64,000 nucleotides of DNA from an uncultured Lachnospiraceae bacterium (GCA_902774915.1 CACYKH010000011.1:1-64000), one strand, 5' to 3'. Shown: positions 1 to 6,654, numbered from the stretch's first letter. Translations and numbers: made by a program. Notes: generated from the letters alone by a model not told the origin.

Positions 1-91
1 GACCCCTCGAAGACTACGAGGTTGATAGGCACTGGGTGTAAGCATGGCAACATGTTTAGCTGAGGTGTACTAATAGGTCGTGAGCTTTTCC
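1..91 (+). rRNA. 23S rRNA, 3' end (partial)
   Basis: The first ~90 bases match the conserved 3' terminal region of bacterial 23S rRNA, including the stretch around GAGGTTGATAGGC and TACTAATAGGTCG. The gene begins upstream of the window and the exact 3' end is approximate. No 5S rRNA gene is visible downstream; tRNA genes follow about 310 bases later. Confidence 0.93.
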
Positions 92-133
92 TAATTTTAA
101 GTAGGTACGTTTCTTGATAGTTAAGATCGGAAC

Positions 134-397
134 GACGTATTCTGCCCAAGATTTGCAAAGCAAATCTGTGTCCAGAATAGCGTCTTCGGAACATCACTTC
201 GTGATGTTCGAGTGCTCGATTAGAAATCGAGCAAAGTCTGTGTGAAGTTTTGAAAGTACAATGTACTTTGCTAACCTTGGCGCCTTGGTTGCAAGCTACC
301 AAGCAAGTATGTGCTAAAGCACATCCTTGATTTTGCGTCGCTACGCTAGCAAAATGCGTGGAGCCAAGCTCCACTCACATTTGTTTCACAAATGTGA
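134..397. repeat. chain of nine short hairpins between 23S and tRNA-Asn
   Basis: Nine successive inverted repeats, mostly 6-9 bp stems with loops of 3-4 nt, fill this spacer: 150-166 (nested in a longer TATTCTG/CAGAATA stem), 189-209, 214-232, 253-269, 284-303 (8-nt loop), 309-324, 330-355 (12-nt loop), 358-374 and 375-397. Several share an AGA, AAA, CAA or TTC loop. There is no coding signal and no recognisable 5S rRNA. They may be processing or stability structures of the rRNA-tRNA transcript, or remnants of small palindromic repeats. The structures are seen directly; the role is not known. Confidence 0.8.
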
Positions 398-401
398 TCA
401 T

Positions 402-473
402 TCCTCGATAGCTCAATGGTAGAGCATTCGGCTGTTAACCGAAGGGTTGTTGGTTCGAGCCCAACTCGGGGAG
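402..473 (+). tRNA. tRNA-Asn(GTT)
   Basis: A 72-nt cloverleaf. The acceptor stem TCCTCGA pairs with TCGGGGA, the anticodon loop is CTGTTAA (anticodon GTT), and the T-arm has GGTTCGAGCCC. CCA is not encoded. It is the first tRNA after the 23S gene and probably part of the same transcript. Confidence 0.96.
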
Positions 474-481
474 CTTTATTT

Positions 482-553
482 GGCCCGGTGGTCAAGAGGT
501 TAAGACATCGCCCTTTCACGGCGGTAACACGGGTTCAATTCCCGTCCGGGTCA
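482..553 (+). tRNA. tRNA-Glu(TTC)
   Basis: A 72-nt cloverleaf with acceptor GGCCCGG/CCGGGTC (one G-T pair), anticodon TTC in CTTTCAC, T-arm GGTTCAATTCC and discriminator A. CCA is not encoded. It lies 8 nt after tRNA-Asn. Confidence 0.96.
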
Positions 554-600
554 CTATAATATAATATTCAATGTTTCTGTTGGAGCAGAGATGTTGACAA

Positions 601-674
601 GGACGCTTAGCTCAGCTGGTTAGAGCATCCGGCTCATAACCGGACGGTCCTGGGTTCGAGTCCCCGAGCGTCCA
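601..674 (+). tRNA. tRNA with CAT anticodon (tRNA-Ile2 or elongator tRNA-Met); integration target of island 1
   Basis: A 74-nt cloverleaf with acceptor GGACGCT/AGCGTCC, anticodon loop CTCATAA and discriminator A. The anticodon is CAT. Overall resemblance (GGAC start, GGCTCATAACC arm, GGTC variable loop) is closer to my recollection of lysidine-modified tRNA-Ile2 than to elongator tRNA-Met, but I cannot settle this by eye. The 3' part from 629 on is repeated exactly at 8148-8196, so this gene is the attachment site of island 1 and was kept intact by integration. Confidence 0.92.
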
Positions 675-677
675 CTT
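629..677 (+). repeat. attL of island 1 (49-bp direct repeat, copy 1)
   Basis: Identical to 8148-8196. It starts in the anticodon arm of the intact tRNA and ends four bases past its discriminator base. This is the crossover segment expected for a tyrosine integrase acting in a tRNA gene. Confidence 0.93.
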
Positions 678-690
678 AAGTGATTAATAG

Positions 691-729
691 GCTATAAATG
701 CACTATAATAGTGTGTTTATAGCTTTTTT
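691..729 (+). terminator. rho-independent terminator after the CAT tRNA (element-supplied)
   Basis: GCTATAAA pairs with TTTATAGC, with an inner CACTA/TAGTG stem, followed by a T6 run. It lies inside island 1. The tRNA's apparent original terminator (8200-8225) is now separated from it by the island. Confidence 0.8.
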
Positions 730-810
730 ATTTTGATATTTTAAATTGTTCATTTATTACTATATTTTTCATTTACAATAGTTTTTACAATAATTTAATC
801 CTGAAAAAAT

Positions 811-841
811 AAAAAAAGCAGCAATAAGGAGGTGCTGCTTC
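811..841 (-). terminator. minus-strand terminator
   Basis: AAGCAGCA pairs with TGCTGCTT; read on the minus strand the stem is followed by a T7 run. It would end transcription coming from the 842-1500 region on the minus strand. Confidence 0.6.
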
Positions 842-959
842 TTAAATGATTCCACAAATTTTCCGAGGATTTGTGATTCGTCTTATTTTGATAATAATAT
901 ACAATATTGTTATCTTCTTGTCAAGCAAAAATACTTTACAAAAAAAAGACGGATCATAA

Positions 960-1363
960 AAGGTATGTTCGTGAATCGAATTATTCAATACTAATCCCCG
1001 TCTTATTGCGTTGAGGAAGAAAAAGCAAGGGAGTAATGGCTTACCTAAGTGGTTAATCGCGTTAAAATAACTCGTCCGTAGGGTGGCAGAAACACGTTCA
1101 CTTGAGGGGGTCGCTCCCTTTAGCCTTCGGAGGCATGCCCGGTTAGAGCGGAGAGTTTTTTTGATTGAAATCGTGGAATAAAACAGTATATATACTGTTT
1201 TATGGTCTGCCCGTCCTGGATGTCGCACAATGGTGCGAAAGGGGGATCAGTCGAATGCGATAGCAAGCAGAGGCATCTTACGCCAGACTTCAGCCTTCTG
1301 AGATTGATTCTTGATTGGAGAATATGAAAATAGATGGACTCGCGAAAGAGTCTTTATTTTTTT
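960..1363 (+). ncRNA. candidate structured non-coding RNA of island 1
   Basis: This stretch is clearly richer in G and C than its AT-rich surroundings and contains several stem-loops: GCCT/AGGC near 1125-1140, TCGCAC/GTGCGA at about 1219-1234, and a terminal GACTC/GAGTC hairpin with a T-rich tail at 1337-1363. There is no coding frame of quality. The strand is uncertain, because a minus-strand terminator also sits at 811-841. It does not match any RNA family I can name; I looked for group II intron landmarks and did not find them. Confidence 0.35.
1178..1203. promoter_or_regulatory. 26-bp perfect palindrome, likely protein-binding site
   Basis: The two 13-base arms ATAAAACAGTATA are exact reverse complements. 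The first 19 bases recur at 7516-7534 and one 13-base arm at 8047-8059, all within island 1. That distribution suggests a site for an island-encoded regulator or the integrase. Confidence 0.6.
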
Positions 1364-1509
1364 GTTCTCTGGTCAGGGGGGGAGAGAGAACCTTGCCTAG
1401 CGTTTGAGCTACTTAAATAAAAGCACATAAAGAAAAAAATTGATAGCTGTCACGGCTCAAGGTTCTCGACGTGGGCATTATTTTTTTAAAACAAAAGGAG
1501 ATATAATGT

Positions 1510-2346
1510 ATGAGATATGATAAGATATTAAAAATTAGAATAGATGAAAGACTTTTGAAAATACTAAGACATAATCTTTCAAAAAGAAATAATATGACTC
1601 GAAGATCTATATCAATGTCTGAATATATAAGAAATCTAATATTGAAGGATAACTTCGATCAACTTACATTTGGGGTGGATAAAGAGGCGTATGGAGAGAT
1701 TATGAGAGTTCTCTCTGGAATGGGCAATAATCTTAATCAAATTACATATAGTATGAACAGAGGATTATTTAAAGAAGAATATATTTGTGAAATAAAAAGG
1801 ATTACGGAGGTGTTATGTGATATGCAAGAAAAAACTCAAGATCTTTATATATCAACTAAGTCGGGATTAGGGGTAATAGCAACTTATGATATGTCGGATT
1901 TGGAAGATTCACTTGAAGAACTCTTGACCGCCGATGAACAATCAAAAATGAGTTTAGAAGAGAGAATAGATTTTTGTAGAGCGCTTAGGCCATTTATTGA
2001 GAAAAATTATCTTCAGATAATAAGACAATCTGAAAAGTATGCAGAAAAGTGGGAAAGAGATAATTTGACTGAAAAGGGTAGAACAATATTAACATCTGAA
2101 ATAATTAATACTATTCGTCGAGAATTGATTCAGGAGAATATGAATGTGAATAAAGTGATATTAAATACTATTCATAAGATAATGAAAACTGAAACATTAC
2201 CGGTGGAAACAAGGGTTACTTTGATAGAAGAAATGTATCCTGAAGTTCTAAAGATTTATCGTGAAGAATATGATATAGAAAAACAAGTAACCAAAAGTGT
2301 GGAACACCTTATTAATTACATGACAGAGAATGGGATTGAAAATTAA
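1510..2346 (+). CDS. MobC-like mobilisation accessory protein
   Basis: A 278-aa protein; the start is set by AAGGAG 8 bases upstream. Residues 1-45 look like a ribbon-helix-helix DNA-binding segment (basic, with SISMSEYIRNLI). Residues 72-78 are GNNLNQI, the hallmark of MobC-type relaxosome proteins, which bind oriT and help the relaxase melt and nick DNA. The rest (130-278) is charged and probably helical, making it about twice the usual MobC length with a tail I do not recognise. No relaxase gene accompanies it on the element, so it may recruit a relaxase from another element. It is followed immediately by iteron-like repeats. Confidence 0.65.
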   Translation: MRYDKILKIRIDERLLKILRHNLSKRNNMTRRSISMSEYIRNLILKDNFDQLTFGVDKEAYGEIMRVLSGMGNNLNQITYSMNRGLFKEEYICEIKRITEVLCDMQEKTQDLYISTKSGLGVIATYDMSDLEDSLEELLTADEQSKMSLEERIDFCRALRPFIEKNYLQIIRQSEKYAEKWERDNLTEKGRTILTSEIINTIRRELIQENMNVNKVILNTIHKIMKTETLPVETRVTLIEEMYPEVLKIYREEYDIEKQVTKSVEHLINYMTENGIEN

Positions 2347-2402
2347 TTGTCATTAATTGTCAATAATTGTCAGTGTGCATAATTAATTGTCATTAATTGT
2401 CA
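2343..2402. repeat. iteron-like array 1 (five TTAATTGTCA units)
   Basis: Decamers TTAATTGTCA start at 2343, 2353, 2363 (ATAATTGTCA), 2383 and 2393. They are spaced 10 bp or 20 bp apart, in phase with the DNA helix. The first overlaps the stop codon of the MobC-like gene. Confidence 0.88.
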
Positions 2403-2429
2403 ATAAAATATTCGAGGGTTACAAGGCGC

Positions 2430-2545
2430 AGGGTCTTAGGGGCTGGCAGCCCCTAACAAGATGCACGCAATGTGTACAAGAATCAGGATTGTTGCCACAA
2501 AGTGCGTGTCTTGCTAACTTTTGTTAGCGAGACTGGAACTTCTAT
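2430..2545. other. structured region, candidate oriT
   Basis: Three inverted repeats lie in series: TTAGGGGCT/AGCCCCTAA at 2436-2456; CACGCA/TGCGTG spanning about 2463-2508; and an 11-bp stem (one G-T pair) with a TTTT loop at 2508-2533. The sequence AAGTGCG near 2500-2506 resembles the conserved TAAGTGCG core next to nic in MOBP-type oriTs. Position after a MobC-like gene and between phased repeats fits an origin of transfer, but this is inference; a replication origin or structured RNA are alternatives. Confidence 0.4.
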
Positions 2546-2599
2546 AAAGCATATATTCCTGTTGGTATATTATTTAGTAAAAAAGTAAGGTTTCTTATT

Positions 2600-2672
2600 T
2601 AATTGTCAGTTAATTGTCAGTTAATTGTCAGTAATTGTCAGTAATTGTCAGTTAATTGCCACTTAATTGTCA
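2600..2672. repeat. iteron-like array 2 (seven TAATTGTCA units)
   Basis: TAATTGTCA units begin at 2600, 2611, 2622, 2632, 2642, 2653 (TAATTGCCA) and 2664, with spacings of 10-11 bp. The unit and orientation match array 1. Twelve copies in total make this a binding platform for a protein that contacts one face of the helix. Confidence 0.88.
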
Positions 2673-2794
2673 TCAGCAAATAAAGAAAAAATAAACGTAG
2701 CAGATACTATCGTCTTTAGTCTCTTTTTCATTATCTTCTCTCCTTATCTTTTAGTTTTATATATGCTGCCCAGGATCCCAGGCATTAAAAAAGA

Positions 2795-2825
2795 CCGACC
2801 TAAGCCGATCTTTATTATTTTTGCT
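2795..2825. terminator. bidirectional terminator between array 2 and fic genes
   Basis: AAAGACCG and CGATCTTT can pair (one mismatch) around a short loop, with an A-run upstream and a T-rich run downstream. It would stop transcripts from both sides, including the minus-strand fic operon. Confidence 0.45.
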
Positions 2826-2838
2826 ATTAAAGAAACTA

Positions 2839-3531
2839 TTATCTTCTTGTTTTTGTTTGATTGAGTGCTGGATTTGCTTGATTATCCTTGTTCTTTTCAA
2901 GAAACTCTGGATTAAATAGTATACATTCCCCTTTTAGAAACTCTTTTAACTTAGCATTATCATCCGTTTCATAATAATCAACTAATAACAACTTAAAATC
3001 AGAAATCTTATCATATGGTATAGATAGAATTCCAATATCATTTTCCATAAGGATCTTATTACAACTTAATTGTGACACTCTTTTGTTACCATCAAGAAAC
3101 ATTTGTGTTCTTGAAACAAAGCAAAACATTTCAAGAGCAGCGTCCAGTTTATCCTCAATGTTATTTATTTTCTCAATATTTTCTATAATGTCAGCCTCAT
3201 TAGGTATTTCAGGCACCCAAGAAGTACCACCTATCGTTACCATACCTGTTCTAATCGTGCCTGCACCATAGATAATATCTGTCATACAGATCTTATTTAA
3301 TTCTCTAAGAAGCATTAGATTAGTAGGATAATCTATGTTGTCAAACAAAAATTCCCAGGCTCTCTTCATATTTACTATGAAAAGAACTTCATCTCTTGAT
3401 GTTTCAACAGGAAGATTATCTAATATTTTCTCTGTATTTGGAAATGTTGTACCAAGTCCTTCAATACCTGCACTCTTCCATATACTGTCTACTAATTGCC
3501 TTTTTCCTAATGATATTGAATAATTAATCAT
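2839..3531 (-). CDS. Fic-domain protein 1 with Gln in place of the catalytic His
   Basis: A 230-aa protein; the start is supported by AGGAG just upstream. It has a class-II-like inhibitory motif S-x-x-x-E-G (SAGIEG, 20-25), the flap segment GTIRTG (91-96) and the Fic core QMFLDGNKR (143-151). Active Fic enzymes have HxFxDGNxR and use the His as general base to transfer AMP or other phosphoryl groups to target hydroxyls; here His is Gln143 while Asp, Gly, Asn and Arg of the anion-binding loop remain. Classical AMPylation is therefore doubtful. It is the last gene of an apparent minus-strand operon, 60 bases behind a paralogue with the same substitution. Cytosolic; target unknown. Confidence 0.82.
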   Translation of the reverse strand: MINYSISLGKRQLVDSIWKSAGIEGLGTTFPNTEKILDNLPVETSRDEVLFIVNMKRAWEFLFDNIDYPTNLMLLRELNKICMTDIIYGAGTIRTGMVTIGGTSWVPEIPNEADIIENIEKINNIEDKLDAALEMFCFVSRTQMFLDGNKRVSQLSCNKILMENDIGILSIPYDKISDFKLLLVDYYETDDNAKLKEFLKGECILFNPEFLEKNKDNQANPALNQTKTRR

Positions 3532-3591
3532 CTAGTATTTCTCCTATTAGCTATTAAAGAAAAAACTACTCTAATATGCTCTGTTTTAGAT

Positions 3592-4329
3592 TTATACCTC
3601 ATCAACACCAACAATGCAGTTTTCTCTAATCCATAAGCCTAATTCAGAATAATCATCCGTTTCATAATACTTAACTAATTTGCTTTTAAATGTTCCGTCA
3701 AGTTCTACAGGCACATTAAATATGCCTTTTCCGTTTTCTATAAGTATCTTATTTATAACATAGCTGCCTATTCTTTTGTTGCCATCCTGAAATGGTTGAA
3801 GTCTCATTAAGCTTAATCCTGTCATTATAGCTTTGTCTGTAAGGCTACTATAACAAGCAGGTTCTAAACTTTTTTCAATAGAATCAAAATCAGGAATTGC
3901 AGGTTTCCAGTTGGTTCCACTGATAAGAACCTGCTCAGTTCTTAATTTGCCTAAATATCTATAATCAACATCGAATCTTGCCACAATTTCGTGAAGAGAT
4001 TCTATCATCACTAAATCAAGTTTAGAATCAAGGTTGTCAAATAGGTATTTCCAACCATCCCTTAGACAACACACTTTACTAATATCTTTTGGTGAAAGTG
4101 TATCTACATTGACATTATTTAAAATATCCTGTGTTTGAGCAAAAGTTACTGCAATCCCCTCAAGATTAGCTTGTTGATATACCGAATCTACAAGTATCCT
4201 TTTTGCTAAGAAGATATTTTTCTCTCGATCTATATTGTATTTATCTTTAATAATATACATTTCTTTATCTCTTTCATTAGAAAAAGGCTCTGTTTTAGTT
4301 CTTAATTCATCAATGTTTCGTTTGTGCAT
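3592..4329 (-). CDS. Fic-domain protein 2 with Gln in place of the catalytic His
   Basis: A 245-aa protein. The ATG at 4329 is chosen over a GTG 9 bases upstream because it has AAGG at good spacing. It is clearly paralogous to the downstream Fic protein (shared IRTG/LRTE flap, GT.W.P.IP, and YYETDD near the C-terminus). The core reads QPFQDGNKR (178-186), so the catalytic His is again Gln. The inhibitory-helix position is ANLEG (54-58), lacking the usual Ser/Thr. Retention of the Asp-Gly-Asn-x-x-Arg loop in both copies argues for kept nucleotide binding rather than decay. A 28-base gap follows the wall-binding protein gene, so all three are probably co-transcribed. Confidence 0.82.
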   Translation of the reverse strand: MHKRNIDELRTKTEPFSNERDKEMYIIKDKYNIDREKNIFLAKRILVDSVYQQANLEGIAVTFAQTQDILNNVNVDTLSPKDISKVCCLRDGWKYLFDNLDSKLDLVMIESLHEIVARFDVDYRYLGKLRTEQVLISGTNWKPAIPDFDSIEKSLEPACYSSLTDKAIMTGLSLMRLQPFQDGNKRIGSYVINKILIENGKGIFNVPVELDGTFKSKLVKYYETDDYSELGLWIRENCIVGVDEV

Positions 4330-4357
4330 ATCTTTCACCTTATCAAGCTATTAATCC

Positions 4358-5296
4358 TTATTCTAATATACTCTGCTTATCTGTCTGCTTTGGATAACCT
4401 CTTCTTGCTCCACATACTTCACAAATCTCACCACTTCCATACTCGTGCCAATCGTGTCCGTCTACTGAACAATTCCAGTTGTAACTTGATGTGTTATAGT
4501 AGTGATAGCCACAAGAAGAACATTGATAGCAGGTATTCTTTGTCCAGGCTTTTCTTAGTTGTACTGGCTGTGAACTGCCATAGCTTGAGCCATCTGTATG
4601 ATTATGAGTATATTTTGAGGATCTTGTCCATCCCCAACCATCATATTCTCTCGGAGCAATATATCCACATAAGGTGCATACATCATATACAACCTCTGTT
4701 TTTTTAGTACATTCTATTGTTGGAGAACCAATCTGTCTTATGTTATGAGTACAGATCTTGTTAGTTGAATCACTTGGATTACTGTTATTATTGCTATTAT
4801 TATTGTTTGAACTACTGTTATTATTACTAGCCTGACTATTATTTTGTGCTGTTTCTTTTTTCTTATTTGGCACCCAGGCACCATCTAGTCCAACATAATA
4901 GTTTCCAATCCACTCATCTTGTGCCATTATTCCACTATCTTTTAGATAATAGTTGCCTATCCATTCATTAGCTGCCATATACCCATTTGACTTAAAATAA
5001 TACCATCCACCATCTATCTTTAGCCACTGACCACAAGGATACCAACTGCCACTCTGGAACCACCATCCTTTTGAATTACTTTTCCAAGAACCATTCCAGG
5101 CTGAATCATACCATCCTGCACTATTAAGCCAGTATCCATCTACATATTCATTATGTGCATATGAACCATTGGCATATTCATACCACCATCCACCATTTGA
5201 GTATCTCCATACCCCATTGGCTGCTTCTGTTCTAATACCAACTGTTGATACTACTATCATTATCGCAATAACAATACTTACTATACGCTTTATCAT
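4358..5296 (-). CDS. secreted wall-binding repeat protein with Cys-rich C-terminal region
   Basis: A 312-aa protein; the ATG at 5296 follows GGGTGG, preferred to an upstream GTG. There is a signal peptide (basic start, hydrophobic 5-20, ending near TEAANG). Residues ~30-150 are aromatic wall-binding repeats (choline/glucan-binding type: GGWWY, GYWLNSAGWY, GWWFQSGSWYP, WYYFKSNGYM). A Ser/Asn-rich linker follows, then a Cys-rich region with CTLC, CYQCSSC and CEVC pairs that may bind metal. The repeats closely resemble those of the resident wall proteins at 22252 and 50888, so it should bind the same wall polymer. It heads the operon with the two Fic genes. The function of the Cys-rich part is unknown. 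Confidence 0.8.
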   Translation of the reverse strand: MIKRIVSIVIAIMIVVSTVGIRTEAANGVWRYSNGGWWYEYANGSYAHNEYVDGYWLNSAGWYDSAWNGSWKSNSKGWWFQSGSWYPCGQWLKIDGGWYYFKSNGYMAANEWIGNYYLKDSGIMAQDEWIGNYYVGLDGAWVPNKKKETAQNNSQASNNNSSSNNNNSNNNSNPSDSTNKICTHNIRQIGSPTIECTKKTEVVYDVCTLCGYIAPREYDGWGWTRSSKYTHNHTDGSSYGSSQPVQLRKAWTKNTCYQCSSCGYHYYNTSSYNWNCSVDGHDWHEYGSGEICEVCGARRGYPKQTDKQSILE

Positions 5297-5408
5297 AAAC
5301 ACCACCCTTTCTAGTGTGTGTATGATGTAGATATTATATCACATCATGCTCGCTTGAAGTAATATAAATGATTATTATATTTATCAAATTCATTTAGACT
5401 TTATGTCA

Positions 5409-6287
5409 CTATTTTCGCGTATTAAAAGCTGTCGCAACAGATGCTGCAGCTGTTATACCCGTAAATATCTTCATAGTATTAATGTCGCTATTCTGTTGTC
5501 TCTGAAGTGTGAGCATCATTTCTTGTGTGTTTTCTATTTTCCACCGGTGTAATTGTTCTTCATAAAGATTAACAGCTTCCTGGATTGTATATGCACGATT
5601 ATTTAAAAAGCAATTATATATATAATCGGCGGCTAAGGCATATCTGTAATTGGGTGGAAGAATATGAATCACTGGTGAGAGTTGTTTTATAACGACATTT
5701 TTCTTCTCGATTTCTTTACTAAGATCCGTTTCGAGTTTTTCTATCATTTCTTTATTTCTAGAATTACTATCTCTATTTATTAGAAGTAATGCTAAAGAAA
5801 GAATGATGAATGCTAAAATATCAATAATAAATGTGAAAAATAATGATGAGGTTGTTCTAGCTGTTTCTATATCATTTTTGTAGTCTTCATATTCGTCAAA
5901 ATATAAATATGGGTCGGGTTTTCCAGATGTATATCCTAGTCTTTTCTCATTAGCTTCATCAAATAGAATAGCGCTGTTTGAACGGATAAAAATAAAAACT
6001 ATAGGTGTGACAATAAACAATGTGACCAATAAAGCAATAATAAAACTGAGAGATGTACTTTTATATTGGTTTTTTCTCCACTTTAGATTGTTTTGCATAT
6101 TATTTATATTTAAATCATAGGAATCAATTTTCTTTAGTTCGGAAATTATTGGTGGAAGATTTGTAATATAGTTATCGGCATTATTGATAATAGATTCAGG
6201 TTTACTATTGTTTGATAGCTGTTTTCCGCAGTTGACACAAAATACAGAACTATCCTCATTTTGAAAACCACATTTAGGACAATACAT
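5409..6287 (-). CDS. zinc-ribbon protein with two membrane segments
   Basis: A 292-aa protein; the start at 6287 has GGAGG directly upstream and gives MYCPKCG as N-terminus. A zinc ribbon lies at residues 3-22 (CPKC and CVNC pairs). Two hydrophobic segments (~80-105 and ~150-175) enclose an acidic outer loop, and the C-terminal ~120 residues are charged and probably cytosolic. No catalytic motif is visible. The gene is divergent from the HTH gene at 6400 and lies ~110 bases before the wall-binding protein operon. Cargo of island 1 with unknown function; a membrane sensor or stress protein is possible. Confidence 0.7.
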   Translation of the reverse strand: MYCPKCGFQNEDSSVFCVNCGKQLSNNSKPESIINNADNYITNLPPIISELKKIDSYDLNINNMQNNLKWRKNQYKSTSLSFIIALLVTLFIVTPIVFIFIRSNSAILFDEANEKRLGYTSGKPDPYLYFDEYEDYKNDIETARTTSSLFFTFIIDILAFIILSLALLLINRDSNSRNKEMIEKLETDLSKEIEKKNVVIKQLSPVIHILPPNYRYALAADYIYNCFLNNRAYTIQEAVNLYEEQLHRWKIENTQEMMLTLQRQQNSDINTMKIFTGITAAASVATAFNTRK

Positions 6288-6333
6288 GATAAACCTCCAT
6301 TTTATATTTAATAATACACAAATCATATCACAA

Positions 6334-6372
6334 AACTTCCATTTTGGACACTAACAACTTCTATTTTGGATA
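6334..6372. promoter_or_regulatory. two 17-bp direct repeats, probable operator of the HTH gene
   Basis: AACTTCCATTTTGGACA (6334-6350) and AACTTCTATTTTGGATA (6356-6372) are 22 bp apart, two helical turns, immediately before the HTH gene and within the divergent intergenic region. They are likely binding sites for the HTH protein itself. Confidence 0.6.
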
Positions 6373-6399
6373 ATAATCCAATTTAGGAGGATTGTTCTT

Positions 6400-6639
6400 A
6401 TGGAGAGGATTACTCAAACTAGACGACCATTGATAGGAAGGAATATTGAAAGGCTTTGTAAAGAAAAAAATATACGTTATATAGATGTTATTGCTAAGTT
6501 AAATGTAATGGGGATTGATTATGTTACAACCGGAGTATTTAGCAAGGTGATACATGGTCATAATAATCCTTCGGTAGAAATGTTAGTTGCATTAACAAAG
6601 ATTTTTGATTGTGATTATAATGAGTTCTTTAAGGAGTAG
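6400..6639 (+). CDS. small Cro/CI-family HTH regulator
   Basis: A 79-aa protein with AGGAGG upstream. Almost the whole chain is an XRE-type helix-turn-helix (IGRNIERLCKEKNIRY, then a recognition-helix region around VFSKVIHGHNNPSVEMLV and LTKIFDCDYNEFF). It is probably a repressor of itself and of the divergent zinc-ribbon gene, judged by the phased repeats at 6334-6372. It may control the excision state of island 1 because it sits next to the integrase gene; that is inference. Confidence 0.8.
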   Translation: MERITQTRRPLIGRNIERLCKEKNIRYIDVIAKLNVMGIDYVTTGVFSKVIHGHNNPSVEMLVALTKIFDCDYNEFFKE

Positions 6640-6654
6640 CTGGATAAAAAAAGA

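Larger units (their letters stand above)
730..1509. other. 780-base non-coding left arm of island 1
   Basis: No convincing gene. It holds a minus-strand terminator (811-841), a GC-richer structured stretch (about 960-1363) ending in a plus-strand terminator, a 26-bp perfect palindrome (1178-1203), and an AT-rich leader with an AAGGAG ribosome site for the MobC-like gene. The only long open frame (842-1228, minus) has a GTG start without a ribosome site and a composition unlike a protein. Confidence 0.7.
2347..2838. other. 492-base regulatory or transfer region between mobC-like and fic genes
   Basis: No gene is supported. The region holds iteron-like arrays at 2343-2402 and 2600-2672 with a strongly structured GC-richer segment between them (2430-2545), then a terminator-like stem near 2795-2825 between converging transcription units. 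A 65-codon frame from 2667 uses a TTG start inside a repeat and lacks a ribosome site. Confidence 0.75.

Noticed and set aside
91..401. 5S rRNA gene after the 23S gene
   Set aside because: The spacer consists of hairpins and lacks 5S landmarks and the expected ~117-base fold.
842..1228. 128-codon minus-strand open frame in island 1
   Set aside because: It starts with GTG without a ribosome site, has no internal Met, an odd Cys/Ile/Lys-rich composition, and lies across hairpins of a structured non-coding stretch.
960..1363. group II intron or retron in the left arm of island 1
   Set aside because: No reverse transcriptase gene, no recognisable domain V hairpin and no intron boundary sequences could be found.
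2667..2864. 65-codon plus-strand frame after the iteron array
   Set aside because: TTG start lies inside a repeat unit without a ribosome site, and the frame runs across a terminator into the fic 1 gene on the other strand. The hydrophobic look comes from T-rich sequence.
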